14,429 nt of DNA from NCBI GenBank assembly GCA_900543085.1, contig UQQF01000053.1, positions 1 to 14,429 on the forward strand, written 5' to 3'. Position 1 is the first letter of the stretch. Each line of letters begins with the position of its first letter. The notes beneath the pieces are model-generated. The model was given only the letters and a program-made list of their open reading frames with translations. It ran no database searches and had not been told where the DNA came from. Source of the stretch: an uncultured Eubacteriales bacterium (lineage in GTDB: Bacteria > Bacillota > Clostridia > Oscillospirales > Oscillospiraceae). Position numbers and translations under genes: made by a program. Shown in pieces: positions 1-6,947 of the stretch.

Positions 1-11
1 CTCTTTGGAGT

Positions 12-53
12 CTGAGGGATTTCTTTTTGTCGCCACAAAAAGAAACCCCTCAG
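12..53. repeat. Long imperfect inverted repeat (hairpin) at left edge
   Basis: Bases 12-18 (CTGAGGG) pair with 47-53, and 20-30 (TTTCTTTTTGT) pair with 35-45, leaving a four-base CGCC loop and one A/C mismatch. That makes an 18-bp stem over 42 bases. There is no T run directly after either arm, so it is not a textbook rho-independent terminator, although the arm itself contains T runs on both strands. It may end the gene beyond the left edge or be a dispersed palindromic repeat. Confidence 0.7.
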
Positions 54-59
54 GAGATA

Positions 60-97
60 CCCACGTGGGTGGGCACCCACTCCCCTTGATACGTGGG
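60..97 (+). promoter_or_regulatory. Structured 5' leader of the MBL-fold RNase gene
   Basis: Two mutually exclusive foldings are visible just upstream of the ribosome binding site. CCCACGT at 60-66 is complementary to ACGTGGG at 91-97. Alternatively GTGGGT at 65-70 pairs with ACCCAC at 75-80. The first would bring structure to within 16 bases of the Shine-Dalgarno at 114-120. No known riboswitch class was recognised, and no convincing promoter is visible before the gene. Confidence 0.3.
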
Positions 98-125
98 GGG
101 TTGTAAAGAAAAAAAGGAGGCAACC

Positions 126-1730
126 ATGCGCATCACATTCCTCGGCGCCGCGCACGAGGTCACGGGCAGCTGCACGTATGTGGAGTGCGGCAAGACCCGC
201 TTCATCGTTGACTGCGGCATGGAGCAGGGCAGGGACATGTTTGAAAACCAGAGCCTGCCCATTTCGCCGTCCCAGGTGGACTTCGCGCTGCTGACGCACG
301 CGCACATCGACCACTCGGGACTACTGCCGCTGCTGGCGAAAAACGGCTTTACCGGCAGCGTGTACGCCACCGCCGCGACCTGCTCGCTGGCGGACATCAT
401 GCTCCGCGACAGCGCGCACATACAGATGAGCGAGGCCGAGTACAAGACCCGCAAGGCTCAGCGCGCGGGCGGCGCGGCGGTCGAGCCGCTGTACGACACG
501 GAGGACGTCGCGGCGCTGACGAAGAACCTGCGCCCCTGCTCCTACGGCGAGGTGATACAGGTGGCCGAGGGCGTGGCCGTGCGCTTTACGGACGTGGGTC
601 ACCTGCTGGGCAGCGCCTGCATAGAGGTCTGGCTCGGCGAGGGCGGCGAGCGGCGGAAAATTGTCTTCTCCGGCGACGTCGGCAACCTGCACCAGCCCAT
701 ACTGCGCGACCCGCAGCTGGTGTCCGGCGCGGACTACGTCGTGGTCGAGAGCACCTACGGCGCCAGGCTGCACACCGGCGGCCAGCCCGACTACATAGGC
801 GAGCTGACGAAGGTCATACAGCGCACCTTGGACCGCGGCGGCAACGTCGTGATACCGTCCTTCGCCGTCGGCAGGACGCAGGAGATGCTGTACTTCATAC
901 GCGAGATAAAAGAGCGCGGCCTTGTCCACGGCCACGACGGCTTCAAGGTCTACGTGGACAGCCCCCTGGCCGTGGAGGCGACCGGCGTCTTTCTGCAGTG
1001 CGACGCGTCCTTCCTTGACGAGGAGACGCGCGCGATCCTCGCTCGCGGCGTCAACCCGCTGTCCTTCGACGGGCTGGAGGTGTCCGTCAGCGCGGCGGAG
1101 TCCAAGGCCATAAACGAGGACGCGCAGCCCAAGGTGATAATCTCCGCCAGCGGCATGTGCGACGCCGGACGCATACGCCACCACCTCAAGCACAACCTGT
1201 GGAGAAAGGAGTCGCTCATCCTCTTTGTCGGCTATCAGGCAGAGGGCACGCTCGGCAGGCTGCTCTATGACGGGGCGAAGGAGGTCAAGCTCTTTGGCGA
1301 GACGATAGCCGTCAAGGCCGAGGTGACCTGGCTGCCCGGCGTGAGCGGCCACGCGGACAGGGACGGACTGCTGCGCTGGATGCGCGGCTTCGCGGCCGAG
1401 CCGCCGAAGCAGGTGTTTGTCAACCACGGCGACGACGACCAGTGCACGGCCTTTGTGGAGACGCTCAAGACCGAGCTGGGCTTTGAGGCCATGGCTCCGT
1501 TCAGCGGCACGGTGTACGACTTGCTGGCCGGGGAGTTCGTACGCGTGACCGAGGGCGTGCCCATCGAGCGCCGCGCCGCCGCGCCGAAACGGAACAAATT
1601 CTTCGACGCTCTCGTCAAAGCGGCGGAGCGCCTGCTCGCTGCGGCAAAGTCCGCCGATGGGCGCCCGAACAGAGAGCTGCGCAAGTGGACGGAGCGCATA
1701 GAGGCGCTCATAAGAGACATGAACGGCTGA
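126..1730 (+). CDS. MBL-fold beta-CASP ribonuclease (CPSF/Ysh1-like RNA metallohydrolase)
   Basis: A 534-residue predicted cytoplasmic metallo-beta-lactamase-fold RNase of the beta-CASP group, whose characterised relatives act as zinc-dependent endo- or exoribonucleases in RNA processing. Visible motifs are HAHIDH at residues 58-63 (motif 2), DVGH with His159 (motif 3), SGDVG with Asp184 (motif 4), the beta-CASP segment with [10 protein letters not shown] near residue 340, VSGHAD with His409, and NHG with His434. All expected metal ligands are therefore present. The tail from about residue 450 is basic and variable. The ATG at 126 is chosen because AAGGAGG at 114-120 sits five bases before it; an in-frame ATG at 93 has no such site. 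The next gene starts 25 bases downstream, so the two are probably cotranscribed. RNA as substrate is inferred from the family. Confidence 0.93.
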   Translation: MRITFLGAAHEVTGSCTYVECGKTRFIVDCGMEQGRDMFENQSLPISPSQVDFALLTHAHIDHSGLLPLLAKNGFTGSVYATAATCSLADIMLRDSAHIQMSEAEYKTRKAQRAGGAAVEPLYDTEDVAALTKNLRPCSYGEVIQVAEGVAVRFTDVGHLLGSACIEVWLGEGGERRKIVFSGDVGNLHQPILRDPQLVSGADYVVVESTYGARLHTGGQPDYIGELTKVIQRTLDRGGNVVIPSFAVGRTQEMLYFIREIKERGLVHGHDGFKVYVDSPLAVEATGVFLQCDASFLDEETRAILARGVNPLSFDGLEVSVSAAESKAINEDAQPKVIISASGMCDAGRIRHHLKHNLWRKESLILFVGYQAEGTLGRLLYDGAKEVKLFGETIAVKAEVTWLPGVSGHADRDGLLRWMRGFAAEPPKQVFVNHGDDDQCTAFVETLKTELGFEAMAPFSGTVYDLLAGEFVRVTEGVPIERRAAAPKRNKFFDALVKAAERLLAAAKSADGRPNRELRKWTERIEALIRDMNG

Positions 1731-1755
1731 GAGGCCGCAAAGGGAGTTTACGCAA

Positions 1756-3315
1756 ATGTCTGGAAACAACGTCCCGTCCCAGCGCCGTATGCTGGGTGCG
1801 GATATAGGCCTGCTGGGCCGCGAGGAGCTGATAACGCTTGCCCGCGCGGTCTGCGGCCAGGCCGCCTCGTTCTCCGGCGGCCACGGGAACATACACCCGG
1901 AGAACATATTTGTGTCCGCCGACGGCTCGCCCTGGCTGGGCGGCCGCGCAGACCACGCCCCCGGCGAGTGGACGACGGACGAGCTTGAATACATGGCGCC
2001 CGAGCTTTTCTGGAGCGGGACGCTCAGCGCCCGCGCGGACGTCTACTCCATAGGGCTGATGCTCTACGCCGGGGTGACGCGCGGACGCCTGCCCTTCTTC
2101 GCCTGCGCGGCGAACGAGATGACCAACGAAAAGCGCGCGGCCGCGCTCCGGCGGCGCATGAACGGCGAGACCGTGCCCATCCCCACCATCGCCGGAGAGA
2201 AGCTGGGCGAGGTGCTGAAAAAGTGCCTGGCCTTCGCGCCGGAGGAGCGGTACTCGGACACGATAGAGCTGTCCATGGCGCTCGAGCCCTGCGTGGGCGA
2301 GGGCGACGCGGCCGCGATGGCGATGTTCGGCAAGAGCGAGAGCGAGCTGAGCGAGGTGGAGCGCACCATGGCCGGCATCCTCGCAAGCTACAGCGCCGAG
2401 GAGATAGCCGCCGTCCCCGACCCGGAGCCTGCTCCGCCGGCGAGCGAGCCTGAACCGCAGCCGGAGCCGCAGCCCGAACCCGAGCCGCAGCCCGAACCCG
2501 AGCCGGAACCTGAGCCGCAGCCGGAGCCGGAACCTGCGAGCGAGCCGCAGCCCGAACCCGAACCGGCTCCCGCGCCGGAACCCGTACCGCCTCCCGCTCC
2601 CGCGCCGAAACCGGCGCCCCCCGCGCCGCCGGAACCGCCGGAGCATGAGCCGCCGTACGGCGGAGATGGCGGCGGTGACGGCGAGGAGCCGAAACCCAAG
2701 ACCGTGCTGTGGCTGGTGCTGGGCATCTGCGCGGCCGTGATGGCGGCCGCCGTGGCGCTGAACTTCATATTGCCGTGGCTGCACCCGGCCGAGCCTGTGA
2801 CAATACCCACGCCCACCGCGACGGCGGTGCCCTCCGCGCAGCCCACCGCTACGCCGGAGCCGACGCTCGCCCCGACCCCGACGCCGACCGCCGAGCCTAC
2901 GCCCGGCCCGACGCCGGAGCTCAGCTCCACATACGAGGTCGTGCGCGGCGACATCAGCTGGACGGACGCCGAGCAGCGCGCCCGCGAGATGGGCGGGCAC
3001 CTGGCCATAGTGGACAGCGAGGCGGAGCTGGACGCGATAACCGCCCAGGCTGAGCAGCAGGGGCTGGACTTCGTCTGGATAGGCCTGTTCCGCGTCAATG
3101 GCAACCTCCAGTGGGTCGACCCGAGCGCGCAGGGCTACTTCCGCTGGGCGGAGGGCGAGCCCTCGGTGCGCGACACCGACGGCACGGCCGAGAACTTCGT
3201 GCTGCTCTGGCACACGGATGCGGGCTGGGTCTACAACGACTCGCGCAACGACCCCGCGGCGCTCTATCCCGCCATTTACTCCGGCAACATAGGCTTCGTG
3301 TGCGAGTACGATTGA
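1756..3315 (+). CDS. Membrane protein: degenerate kinase C-lobe, Pro-Glu linker, one TM segment, C-type-lectin-like domain
   Basis: A 519-residue modular protein. Residues 20-180 resemble the C-lobe of a Hanks-type Ser/Thr kinase: HGNIHPEN at 43-50 in place of HRDxKxxN, LGG at 61-63 where DFG belongs, APE at 81-83, DVYSIG at 95-100, and a late [11 protein letters not shown] segment. The N-lobe (glycine loop, VAIK lysine, helix-C Glu) is absent and the catalytic Asp is Asn45, so it should be catalytically dead. Residues 222-299 are a Pro-Glu-Gln linker. A single membrane span lies at about 316-338, preceded by KPK, suggesting N-inside topology. A Thr-Pro-rich stalk (350-388) leads to a C-type-lectin-like fold (392-519) with GGHLAIV, WIGL, GEPS, WVYND and a final FVCEYD. 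A GGGAG site precedes the ATG. It is probably a receptor or scaffold; ligand and partners are unknown. Confidence 0.85.
   Translation: MSGNNVPSQRRMLGADIGLLGREELITLARAVCGQAASFSGGHGNIHPENIFVSADGSPWLGGRADHAPGEWTTDELEYMAPELFWSGTLSARADVYSIGLMLYAGVTRGRLPFFACAANEMTNEKRAAALRRRMNGETVPIPTIAGEKLGEVLKKCLAFAPEERYSDTIELSMALEPCVGEGDAAAMAMFGKSESELSEVERTMAGILASYSAEEIAAVPDPEPAPPASEPEPQPEPQPEPEPQPEPEPEPEPQPEPEPASEPQPEPEPAPAPEPVPPPAPAPKPAPPAPPEPPEHEPPYGGDGGGDGEEPKPKTVLWLVLGICAAVMAAAVALNFILPWLHPAEPVTIPTPTATAVPSAQPTATPEPTLAPTPTPTAEPTPGPTPELSSTYEVVRGDISWTDAEQRAREMGGHLAIVDSEAELDAITAQAEQQGLDFVWIGLFRVNGNLQWVDPSAQGYFRWAEGEPSVRDTDGTAENFVLLWHTDAGWVYNDSRNDPAALYPAIYSGNIGFVCEYD
2448..2600 (+). repeat. Degenerate Glu-Pro-Gln-Pro coding repeat
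   Basis: An in-frame low-complexity repeat encodes the Pro-Glu linker of the kinase-lectin protein. The 18-base unit GAGCCGCAGCCCGAACCC occurs exactly at 2464-2481, 2482-2499 and 2542-2559, with imperfect hexamers between. Exact units make replication slippage, and hence linker-length variation between strains, plausible. The bounds are approximate. Confidence 0.7.
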
Positions 3316-3332
3316 TTTCAGTTGTATTACAA

Positions 3333-3367
3333 ACGTCCCGCCGGGCTTTACAGCCCGCGCGGGACGT
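3333..3367 (+). terminator. Probable terminator after the kinase-lectin gene
   Basis: ACGTCCCGC (3333-3341) pairs with GCGGGACGT (3359-3367), and CGGGCT (3342-3347) with AGCCCG (3352-3357). The loop is four bases with one bulged C. The stem begins 17 bases after the stop codon. The downstream tract (GTTATATTT) is only moderately T-rich, so termination strength is uncertain. Confidence 0.6.
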
Positions 3368-3401
3368 GTTATATTTACGCGGAAAGCAAGAGGTGAAGTT
3401 G

Positions 3402-3422
3402 ATGTCGCACTACCGCATATGA
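3402..3422 (+). CDS. Possible six-residue leader peptide (MSHYRI)
   Basis: An ATG at 3402 preceded by an AGAGGTG-like ribosome binding site (about 3390-3396) opens a six-codon frame ending in TGA at 3420-3422, eleven bases before the second hairpin. Its position ahead of three hairpin/T-run structures resembles attenuator leader peptides. The codons show no run of one amino acid, so the link to any amino acid supply is not supported and the call is weak. Confidence 0.2.
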   Translation: MSHYRI

Positions 3423-3432
3423 CAGGGCAAGC

Positions 3433-3458
3433 AAGATTCGTCCGCGGACGGGTCTTTT
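3433..3458 (+). terminator. Hairpin with T run, leader hairpin 2
   Basis: AAGATTCGTCC (3433-3443) pairs with GGACGGGTCTT (3446-3456) through 11 positions including two G-T pairs. It ends in TTTT (3455-3458), part of which lies in the stem. It looks like an intrinsic terminator or attenuator upstream of the RNHCP gene. Confidence 0.45.
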
Positions 3459-3510
3459 CGCCGTGCTTTGTTTTTGCGGTCTGGGCAAACCTCATCCCAA
3501 TATGCGCGCT

Positions 3511-3536
3511 TCTCCGGCGGTGCCGGAGAGGTTTTT
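3511..3536 (+). terminator. Hairpin with T run, leader hairpin 3
   Basis: TCTCCGGC (3511-3518) pairs with GCCGGAGA (3522-3529) around a GGT loop, followed by GG and TTTTT (3532-3536). AAACCTC at 3487-3493 is complementary to GAGGTTT at 3528-3534 and could form a competing structure. It is a good intrinsic terminator or attenuator candidate. Confidence 0.55.
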
Positions 3537-3566
3537 CGCGCACGCAAAGACATATTTTCGCGGTGA

Positions 3567-3592
3567 ACGGCCCTTTCGCGAGGGTCGTTTTT
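3567..3592 (+). terminator. Hairpin with T run, leader hairpin 4
   Basis: ACGGCCCT (3567-3574) pairs with AGGGTCGT (3581-3588), with one G-T pair and loop TTCGCG, running into TTTTTCTTT. It sits about 50 bases before the RNHCP start codon, so read-through at this site could control that gene. Confidence 0.55.
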
Positions 3593-3643
3593 CTTTGCCC
3601 TGTGCTGGATTTACAAGAATCTATACAGGAGGACGGCCTCAAT

Positions 3644-4051
3644 ATGAACCGTGAAAATAAGAAGATGAGATACGAAAAGGGCTATTACAAGACCCATCCC
3701 TGCACCGACAGCTTCACCTGCCGCAACTGCGGCTGGCTGGTGGTGTCCGACGGCGCGGGCAGCGCGCACCGCAACCACTGCCCGAACTGCCTTTGCAGCC
3801 TGCACCTGGACGTCGAGCCGGGCGACCGCGAGAGCGGCTGCGGCTCGCTCATGGAGCCGGTGGCGGTCTGGGTGCGCAAAAACGGCGAGTGGGCTATAAT
3901 CCACCGTTGCCGCCGCTGCGGCAAGCTGGACTCCAACCGCGTCGCGGCGGACGACAACCCCGTCGTGCTGATGAGCATAGCCGTGCGTCCGCTGGGCAGG
4001 CCGCCGTTCCCGATCGAACGGATGGCGGAGCTGTCCGAGAAGCTGCTTTAG
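3644..4051 (+). CDS. RNHCP-domain zinc-ribbon protein
   Basis: A 135-residue protein named for the RNHCP motif, seen here at residues 43-47. Cysteine pairs C26/C29 and C46/C49 form one likely zinc site; C66 and C89/C92 (with His88) may form another. The segment SAHRNHCPNCLCSLHLD followed by PGDRESGCGSLMEPV matches the family signature closely and the length is typical. No biochemical role is firmly established for this family; nucleic-acid binding or translation-related roles are guesses from its zinc-ribbon form. The ATG at 3644 is chosen because AGGAGG (3627-3632) precedes it; the frame is open further upstream, but that part crosses the hairpins and has no protein-like content. It stands alone, 137 bases before the next gene. 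Confidence 0.88.
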   Translation: MNRENKKMRYEKGYYKTHPCTDSFTCRNCGWLVVSDGAGSAHRNHCPNCLCSLHLDVEPGDRESGCGSLMEPVAVWVRKNGEWAIIHRCRRCGKLDSNRVAADDNPVVLMSIAVRPLGRPPFPIERMAELSEKLL

Positions 4052-4094
4052 AGCCCGCCGGCCGCGGCGTAATGTAAGGGCGGAAAACGGGCGG

Positions 4095-4118
4095 CAGCGT
4101 CGCATATCCCTCAGATAT
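4095..4118 (+). other. Inverted repeat between the RNHCP and YihY-like genes
   Basis: A GCATATC / GATATGC pair of seven-base arms with a five-base loop (CCTCA) lies about 45 bases after the RNHCP stop codon. A T run (TTTTT) follows about 20 bases later, too far for a classical terminator. It could be a weak terminator or an operator for the downstream genes. Confidence 0.3.
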
Positions 4119-4175
4119 GCGCGCATGTCGCTTGATTTTTCGCTGTATATGTGAGAAAATAATCTTCCGGGCATT

Positions 4176-4182
4176 GGAGGTG
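4176..4182 (+). promoter_or_regulatory. Ribosome binding site that sets a TTG start
   Basis: GGAGGTG lies six bases before an in-frame TTG at 4189. The only upstream in-frame ATG (4117) has no Shine-Dalgarno sequence and would add 24 residues unlike the family N-terminus. An in-frame GTG at 4180 falls inside the site itself. The TTG is therefore the best start. Confidence 0.7.
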
Positions 4183-4188
4183 AGAGGC

Positions 4189-5028
4189 TTGAAGGGTACG
4201 CTCCGGGACATATACGACGCTGTGGACGATTTCTCCAAGGGAATGGGACGCAGGCGCATCACGACCTACTCGGCGGCGTGCGCCTACTACCTTTTCATGT
4301 CGCTCATACCCATGATAATGCTGCTTGTGAGCATTATCCAGTACACGCCGCTGACCCAGGAGATGATCCTCGAGGCCATCAGCGACTACGTCCCCGACTC
4401 GCTCTACGAGATTATAAGCAGCATAATATCCAGCATCTACTCCGGCGGCCGCGTGGCGCTGACCGTCTCCATACTCCTGACCATCTGGTCGGCTGCGGCG
4501 AGCATGAAGGCGCTCATGCGGGGCATGGACAGCATGTACGACGCCGAGAGGCACGAGGACTTCTTTGTGTTCAGCCTCCGCGCCTGCTTCTACATGGTGG
4601 TGCTCGTGCTCGTGCTGCTTTTGAGCTTTTTCGTCATGGTCTACGGCGGCGAGATATTGCAGCTGCTCTATGACACACTCCCGCACGGCGGCACGCTCGA
4701 CAAGCTGTTCGGCACAGTGCGATACCTGCGCTACGTGGTCGTGATAGCCGTCCTGGCGCTGGTGTTCTCGTTCACCTACTGGCGCATGCCGGCGCGCAGG
4801 CTGAGGTACAAGGCGCAGTGGCCGGGCGCTATCTTCTGCGCCGTGAGCTGGTCGGTGTTCTCGGTGATCTTCTCGGTCTACGTCTCCGTCAGCAACCGCT
4901 TCGGCGCTTACGGCGTCATAGGCACGGTCATCGTGGCCATGATATGGCTGTACTACTGCTTCTACTTCCTGCTGCTGGGCGGGTACATAAACCACTACAT
5001 AGCAGAGCGCAGGGCGGAGCGCGCGTGA
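4189..5028 (+). CDS. YihY/BrkB-family inner-membrane protein
   Basis: A 279-residue polytopic membrane protein. About six membrane segments are visible near residues 29-50, 88-108, 131-152, 180-197, 212-233 and 241-265. Family hallmarks are the N-terminal TTYSAACAYYLFMSLIPM segment, WSAAASMKALMRGMD after the second span, and the C-terminal NRFGAYGVIGT...MIWLYY...LLLGG stretch. Members were once annotated as RNase BN, which is not supported, and as BrkB-like virulence factors; their molecular role in Clostridia is unknown. The start is TTG with a strong ribosome binding site. The next gene begins 44 bases later, so it probably heads a four-gene transcription unit. The short gap carries an 8-bp direct repeat TGATACAA at 5026 and 5037. 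Confidence 0.9.
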   Translation: MKGTLRDIYDAVDDFSKGMGRRRITTYSAACAYYLFMSLIPMIMLLVSIIQYTPLTQEMILEAISDYVPDSLYEIISSIISSIYSGGRVALTVSILLTIWSAAASMKALMRGMDSMYDAERHEDFFVFSLRACFYMVVLVLVLLLSFFVMVYGGEILQLLYDTLPHGGTLDKLFGTVRYLRYVVVIAVLALVFSFTYWRMPARRLRYKAQWPGAIFCAVSWSVFSVIFSVYVSVSNRFGAYGVIGTVIVAMIWLYYCFYFLLLGGYINHYIAERRAERA

Positions 5029-5072
5029 TACAAATTTGATACAAGGCCATAGTAAGATAACAGGGTAGCAAA

Positions 5073-6947
5073 ATGATAGATATAGACGTCAAGAATCTGA
5101 AAAAATCCTTCGAGGTCGGCCACGACGTGCTCTCCGACCTCAGCTTTGAGGTCAACGCGGGCGAGCACGTCGGCATACTGGGCGCCAACGGCTGCGGCAA
5201 GACCACGCTGTTCAGGCTGCTGACCGGCGAGTACGCGCCCGACGAGGGCTCCATCGCCATACACAAGGGGCGCAGGATAGGGCTTATCTCGCAGATACCC
5301 GTCTACCCCGCCGGGTGGACGACCGAGGACGTGCTGCGCGAGGCGCACGCCAGGCTGCGCGCCATGTCCGACCGCCTGCGTGAGCTGGAGACGCTCATGG
5401 CCACGGACTCGTCCCGCGCGCTGCTGGACGAGTATGACCGCCTGAGCGACGACTTCCGCCGCCTCGGCGGCTACGACATGGACAGGGAGCGCAACCGCGT
5501 GGCCAACGGCCTGGACATCCCGGCCGAGATGCGCGCGCGGGAGTTCGACAAGCTCTCCGGCGGCGAAAAGACGCGCGTCAACCTCGCGAGGCTCATACTC
5601 GAGGACACGGACATCCTTTTGCTGGACGAGCCGACGAACCACCTGGACCTGCGCGCCACCGAGTGGCTGGAGGACTACATCACCCACTTCCGCGGCACGG
5701 TGCTGGCGATAAGCCACGACCGATATTTCCTGGACACCATAGCTCAGCGCTGCATCGAGATAGTCGATGGCCGCGCGGAGTTCTACTCCGGCAACTACAG
5801 CTTCTACGCCGTGGAGCGGCAGCGCCGCTTCGACGAGCAGCTGAAGAAGTACGAAAAGGACCAGGCCAAGATAGAGCAGCTGCAAAAGGCCGCCGCGCAG
5901 ATGCACCTCTGGGCGTTCATGGGCAACGACAAGCTGCACAAGCGGGCGTTCTCCATGGAAAAGCGCATAGAGCGGCTGAGCCAGACGGAGAAGCCCAAGG
6001 AGGCCAAAAGGCTCTCCGCCGGATTCAAAGAGAGCGAGTTTCGCGCCGACGAAGTGCTCGTCGCCGACAACCTCGGCAAGGGCTTTTCCGGCCGGACGCT
6101 GTTCTCCGGCGTTGAGTTCAAGGTCACGGGCGGCGAGCGCATCGCCGTCATAGGCGACAACGGCACCGGCAAGAGCACGCTGGTCAAGCTCATAGTGGGC
6201 GAGGAGCAGCCCGACACGGGCTATGTGCGCCGCGGTCCCGCCGTGCGCATGGCGTATCTGCCGCAGATAGTCAAGTTCCGCGACCCGAACCTCTCCGCCG
6301 CGGACACGGTGATAGACGAGTGCCACTGCACCATGCAGGAGGCGCGCGACAGTCTGGGCGCCTTCGGCTTCACGGGCGAGGACGCGCTCAAGGCCGTGGG
6401 CACGCTCTCCGGCGGCGAGCAGAGCCGGCTGCGGTTGTGCATACTCATGCGCGCTGACGTGAACCTGCTGATACTCGACGAGCCGACGAACCACCTGGAC
6501 ATCCCCTCGCGCGAGTGGATGGAGGACGCGATCTCCGGCTACGGCGAGGCGCTGCTGTTCGTCAGCCACGACCGCTATTTTATCGAGAAGTTCGCAAACC
6601 GCATCTGGTGCTTTGAAAACGGCAGGATAACCGACTTCCGCGGCACCTTCGGCGAGTTCCGCGCGTACCGCGAGCGGCAGCAGGCCATAGCCCAGGCAGC
6701 CAAGTCCGCCGCGCCCAAGCCGGAAAAGAAGCCCAAGCGCAGCGGCACGCCCGAGCGGGAGAAGCAGCTGCGCCGCGTCGAGCGCGAGATAAACAAGGCC
6801 GAGGCACGCCTGGCGGAGCTGGAGGCCGAGTGCGAGGCGAACGCCTCCGACTACGTCAGGCTCATGGAGCTGGACGCCGAGCGCGAGGAGCTGAACAAGA
6901 GCCTCGACGCGCTGTATATTGAATGGGAGGAGCTGGATGAAAGCTAA
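5073..6947 (+). CDS. ABC-F family ATP-binding protein (YdiF/Uup-like, ribosome-associated)
   Basis: A 624-residue soluble tandem ATPase with no membrane domain. The first nucleotide-binding domain has Walker A GANGCGKTT (37-45), signature LSGGE (161-165) and Walker B with LDEPTNHLD (184-192). The second has GDNGTGKST (361-369), LSGGE (445-449) and ILDEPTNHLD (467-476). The linker at about 230-315 is charged and helical, of ordinary length. Residues 560-624 form a basic, coiled-coil tail typical of Uup/YdiF-type members. ABC-F proteins bind the ribosomal E site and modulate stalled or non-productive complexes; some give antibiotic resistance, but the ordinary linker and housekeeping neighbours favour a translation-factor role here. 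The ribosome binding site is weak (AGGGTAG). Its last 11 bases overlap the next gene, implying translational coupling. Confidence 0.95.
   Translation: MIDIDVKNLKKSFEVGHDVLSDLSFEVNAGEHVGILGANGCGKTTLFRLLTGEYAPDEGSIAIHKGRRIGLISQIPVYPAGWTTEDVLREAHARLRAMSDRLRELETLMATDSSRALLDEYDRLSDDFRRLGGYDMDRERNRVANGLDIPAEMRAREFDKLSGGEKTRVNLARLILEDTDILLLDEPTNHLDLRATEWLEDYITHFRGTVLAISHDRYFLDTIAQRCIEIVDGRAEFYSGNYSFYAVERQRRFDEQLKKYEKDQAKIEQLQKAAAQMHLWAFMGNDKLHKRAFSMEKRIERLSQTEKPKEAKRLSAGFKESEFRADEVLVADNLGKGFSGRTLFSGVEFKVTGGERIAVIGDNGTGKSTLVKLIVGEEQPDTGYVRRGPAVRMAYLPQIVKFRDPNLSAADTVIDECHCTMQEARDSLGAFGFTGEDALKAVGTLSGGEQSRLRLCILMRADVNLLILDEPTNHLDIPSREWMEDAISGYGEALLFVSHDRYFIEKFANRIWCFENGRITDFRGTFGEFRAYRERQQAIAQAAKSAAPKPEKKPKRSGTPEREKQLRRVEREINKAEARLAELEAECEANASDYVRLMELDAEREELNKSLDALYIEWEELDES

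Larger units (their letters stand above)
3316..3643 (+). other. Gene-free 328-base region with stacked hairpins (leader of RNHCP gene)
   Basis: No supported protein gene apart from a possible six-codon peptide. The region holds four strong hairpins at 3333-3367, 3433-3456, 3511-3529 and 3567-3588; the last three are followed by runs of four or five T. An alternative pairing, AAACCTC (3487-3493) with GAGGTTT (3528-3534), would compete with the third hairpin. The layout fits a terminator for the upstream gene followed by an attenuator-like leader or a small RNA. I recognise no known RNA family in it. Confidence 0.5.

Noticed and set aside
321..1994. Long open frame on the minus strand across the RNase gene
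   Set aside because: It is antisense to a gene with all beta-CASP motifs. Its Ala/Arg/His-rich translation is typical of a GC-rich shadow frame, and it has no ribosome binding site.
1756..3315. Diversity-generating retroelement target
   Set aside because: The lectin-like fold is suggestive, but no reverse transcriptase, template repeat or accessory gene was seen in the window; kept only as a check in a finding.
1708..3642. 644-codon minus-strand frame opposite the kinase-lectin gene
   Set aside because: The translation is an Arg/Gly/Leu low-complexity product of the complement of the Pro-Glu repeat; the plus-strand protein has recognisable domains.
4133..4160. Promoter before the YihY-like gene (TTGATT with an AT-rich -10)
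   Set aside because: No hexamer close to TATAAT sits 16-18 bases downstream; the match is too weak to list as a feature.
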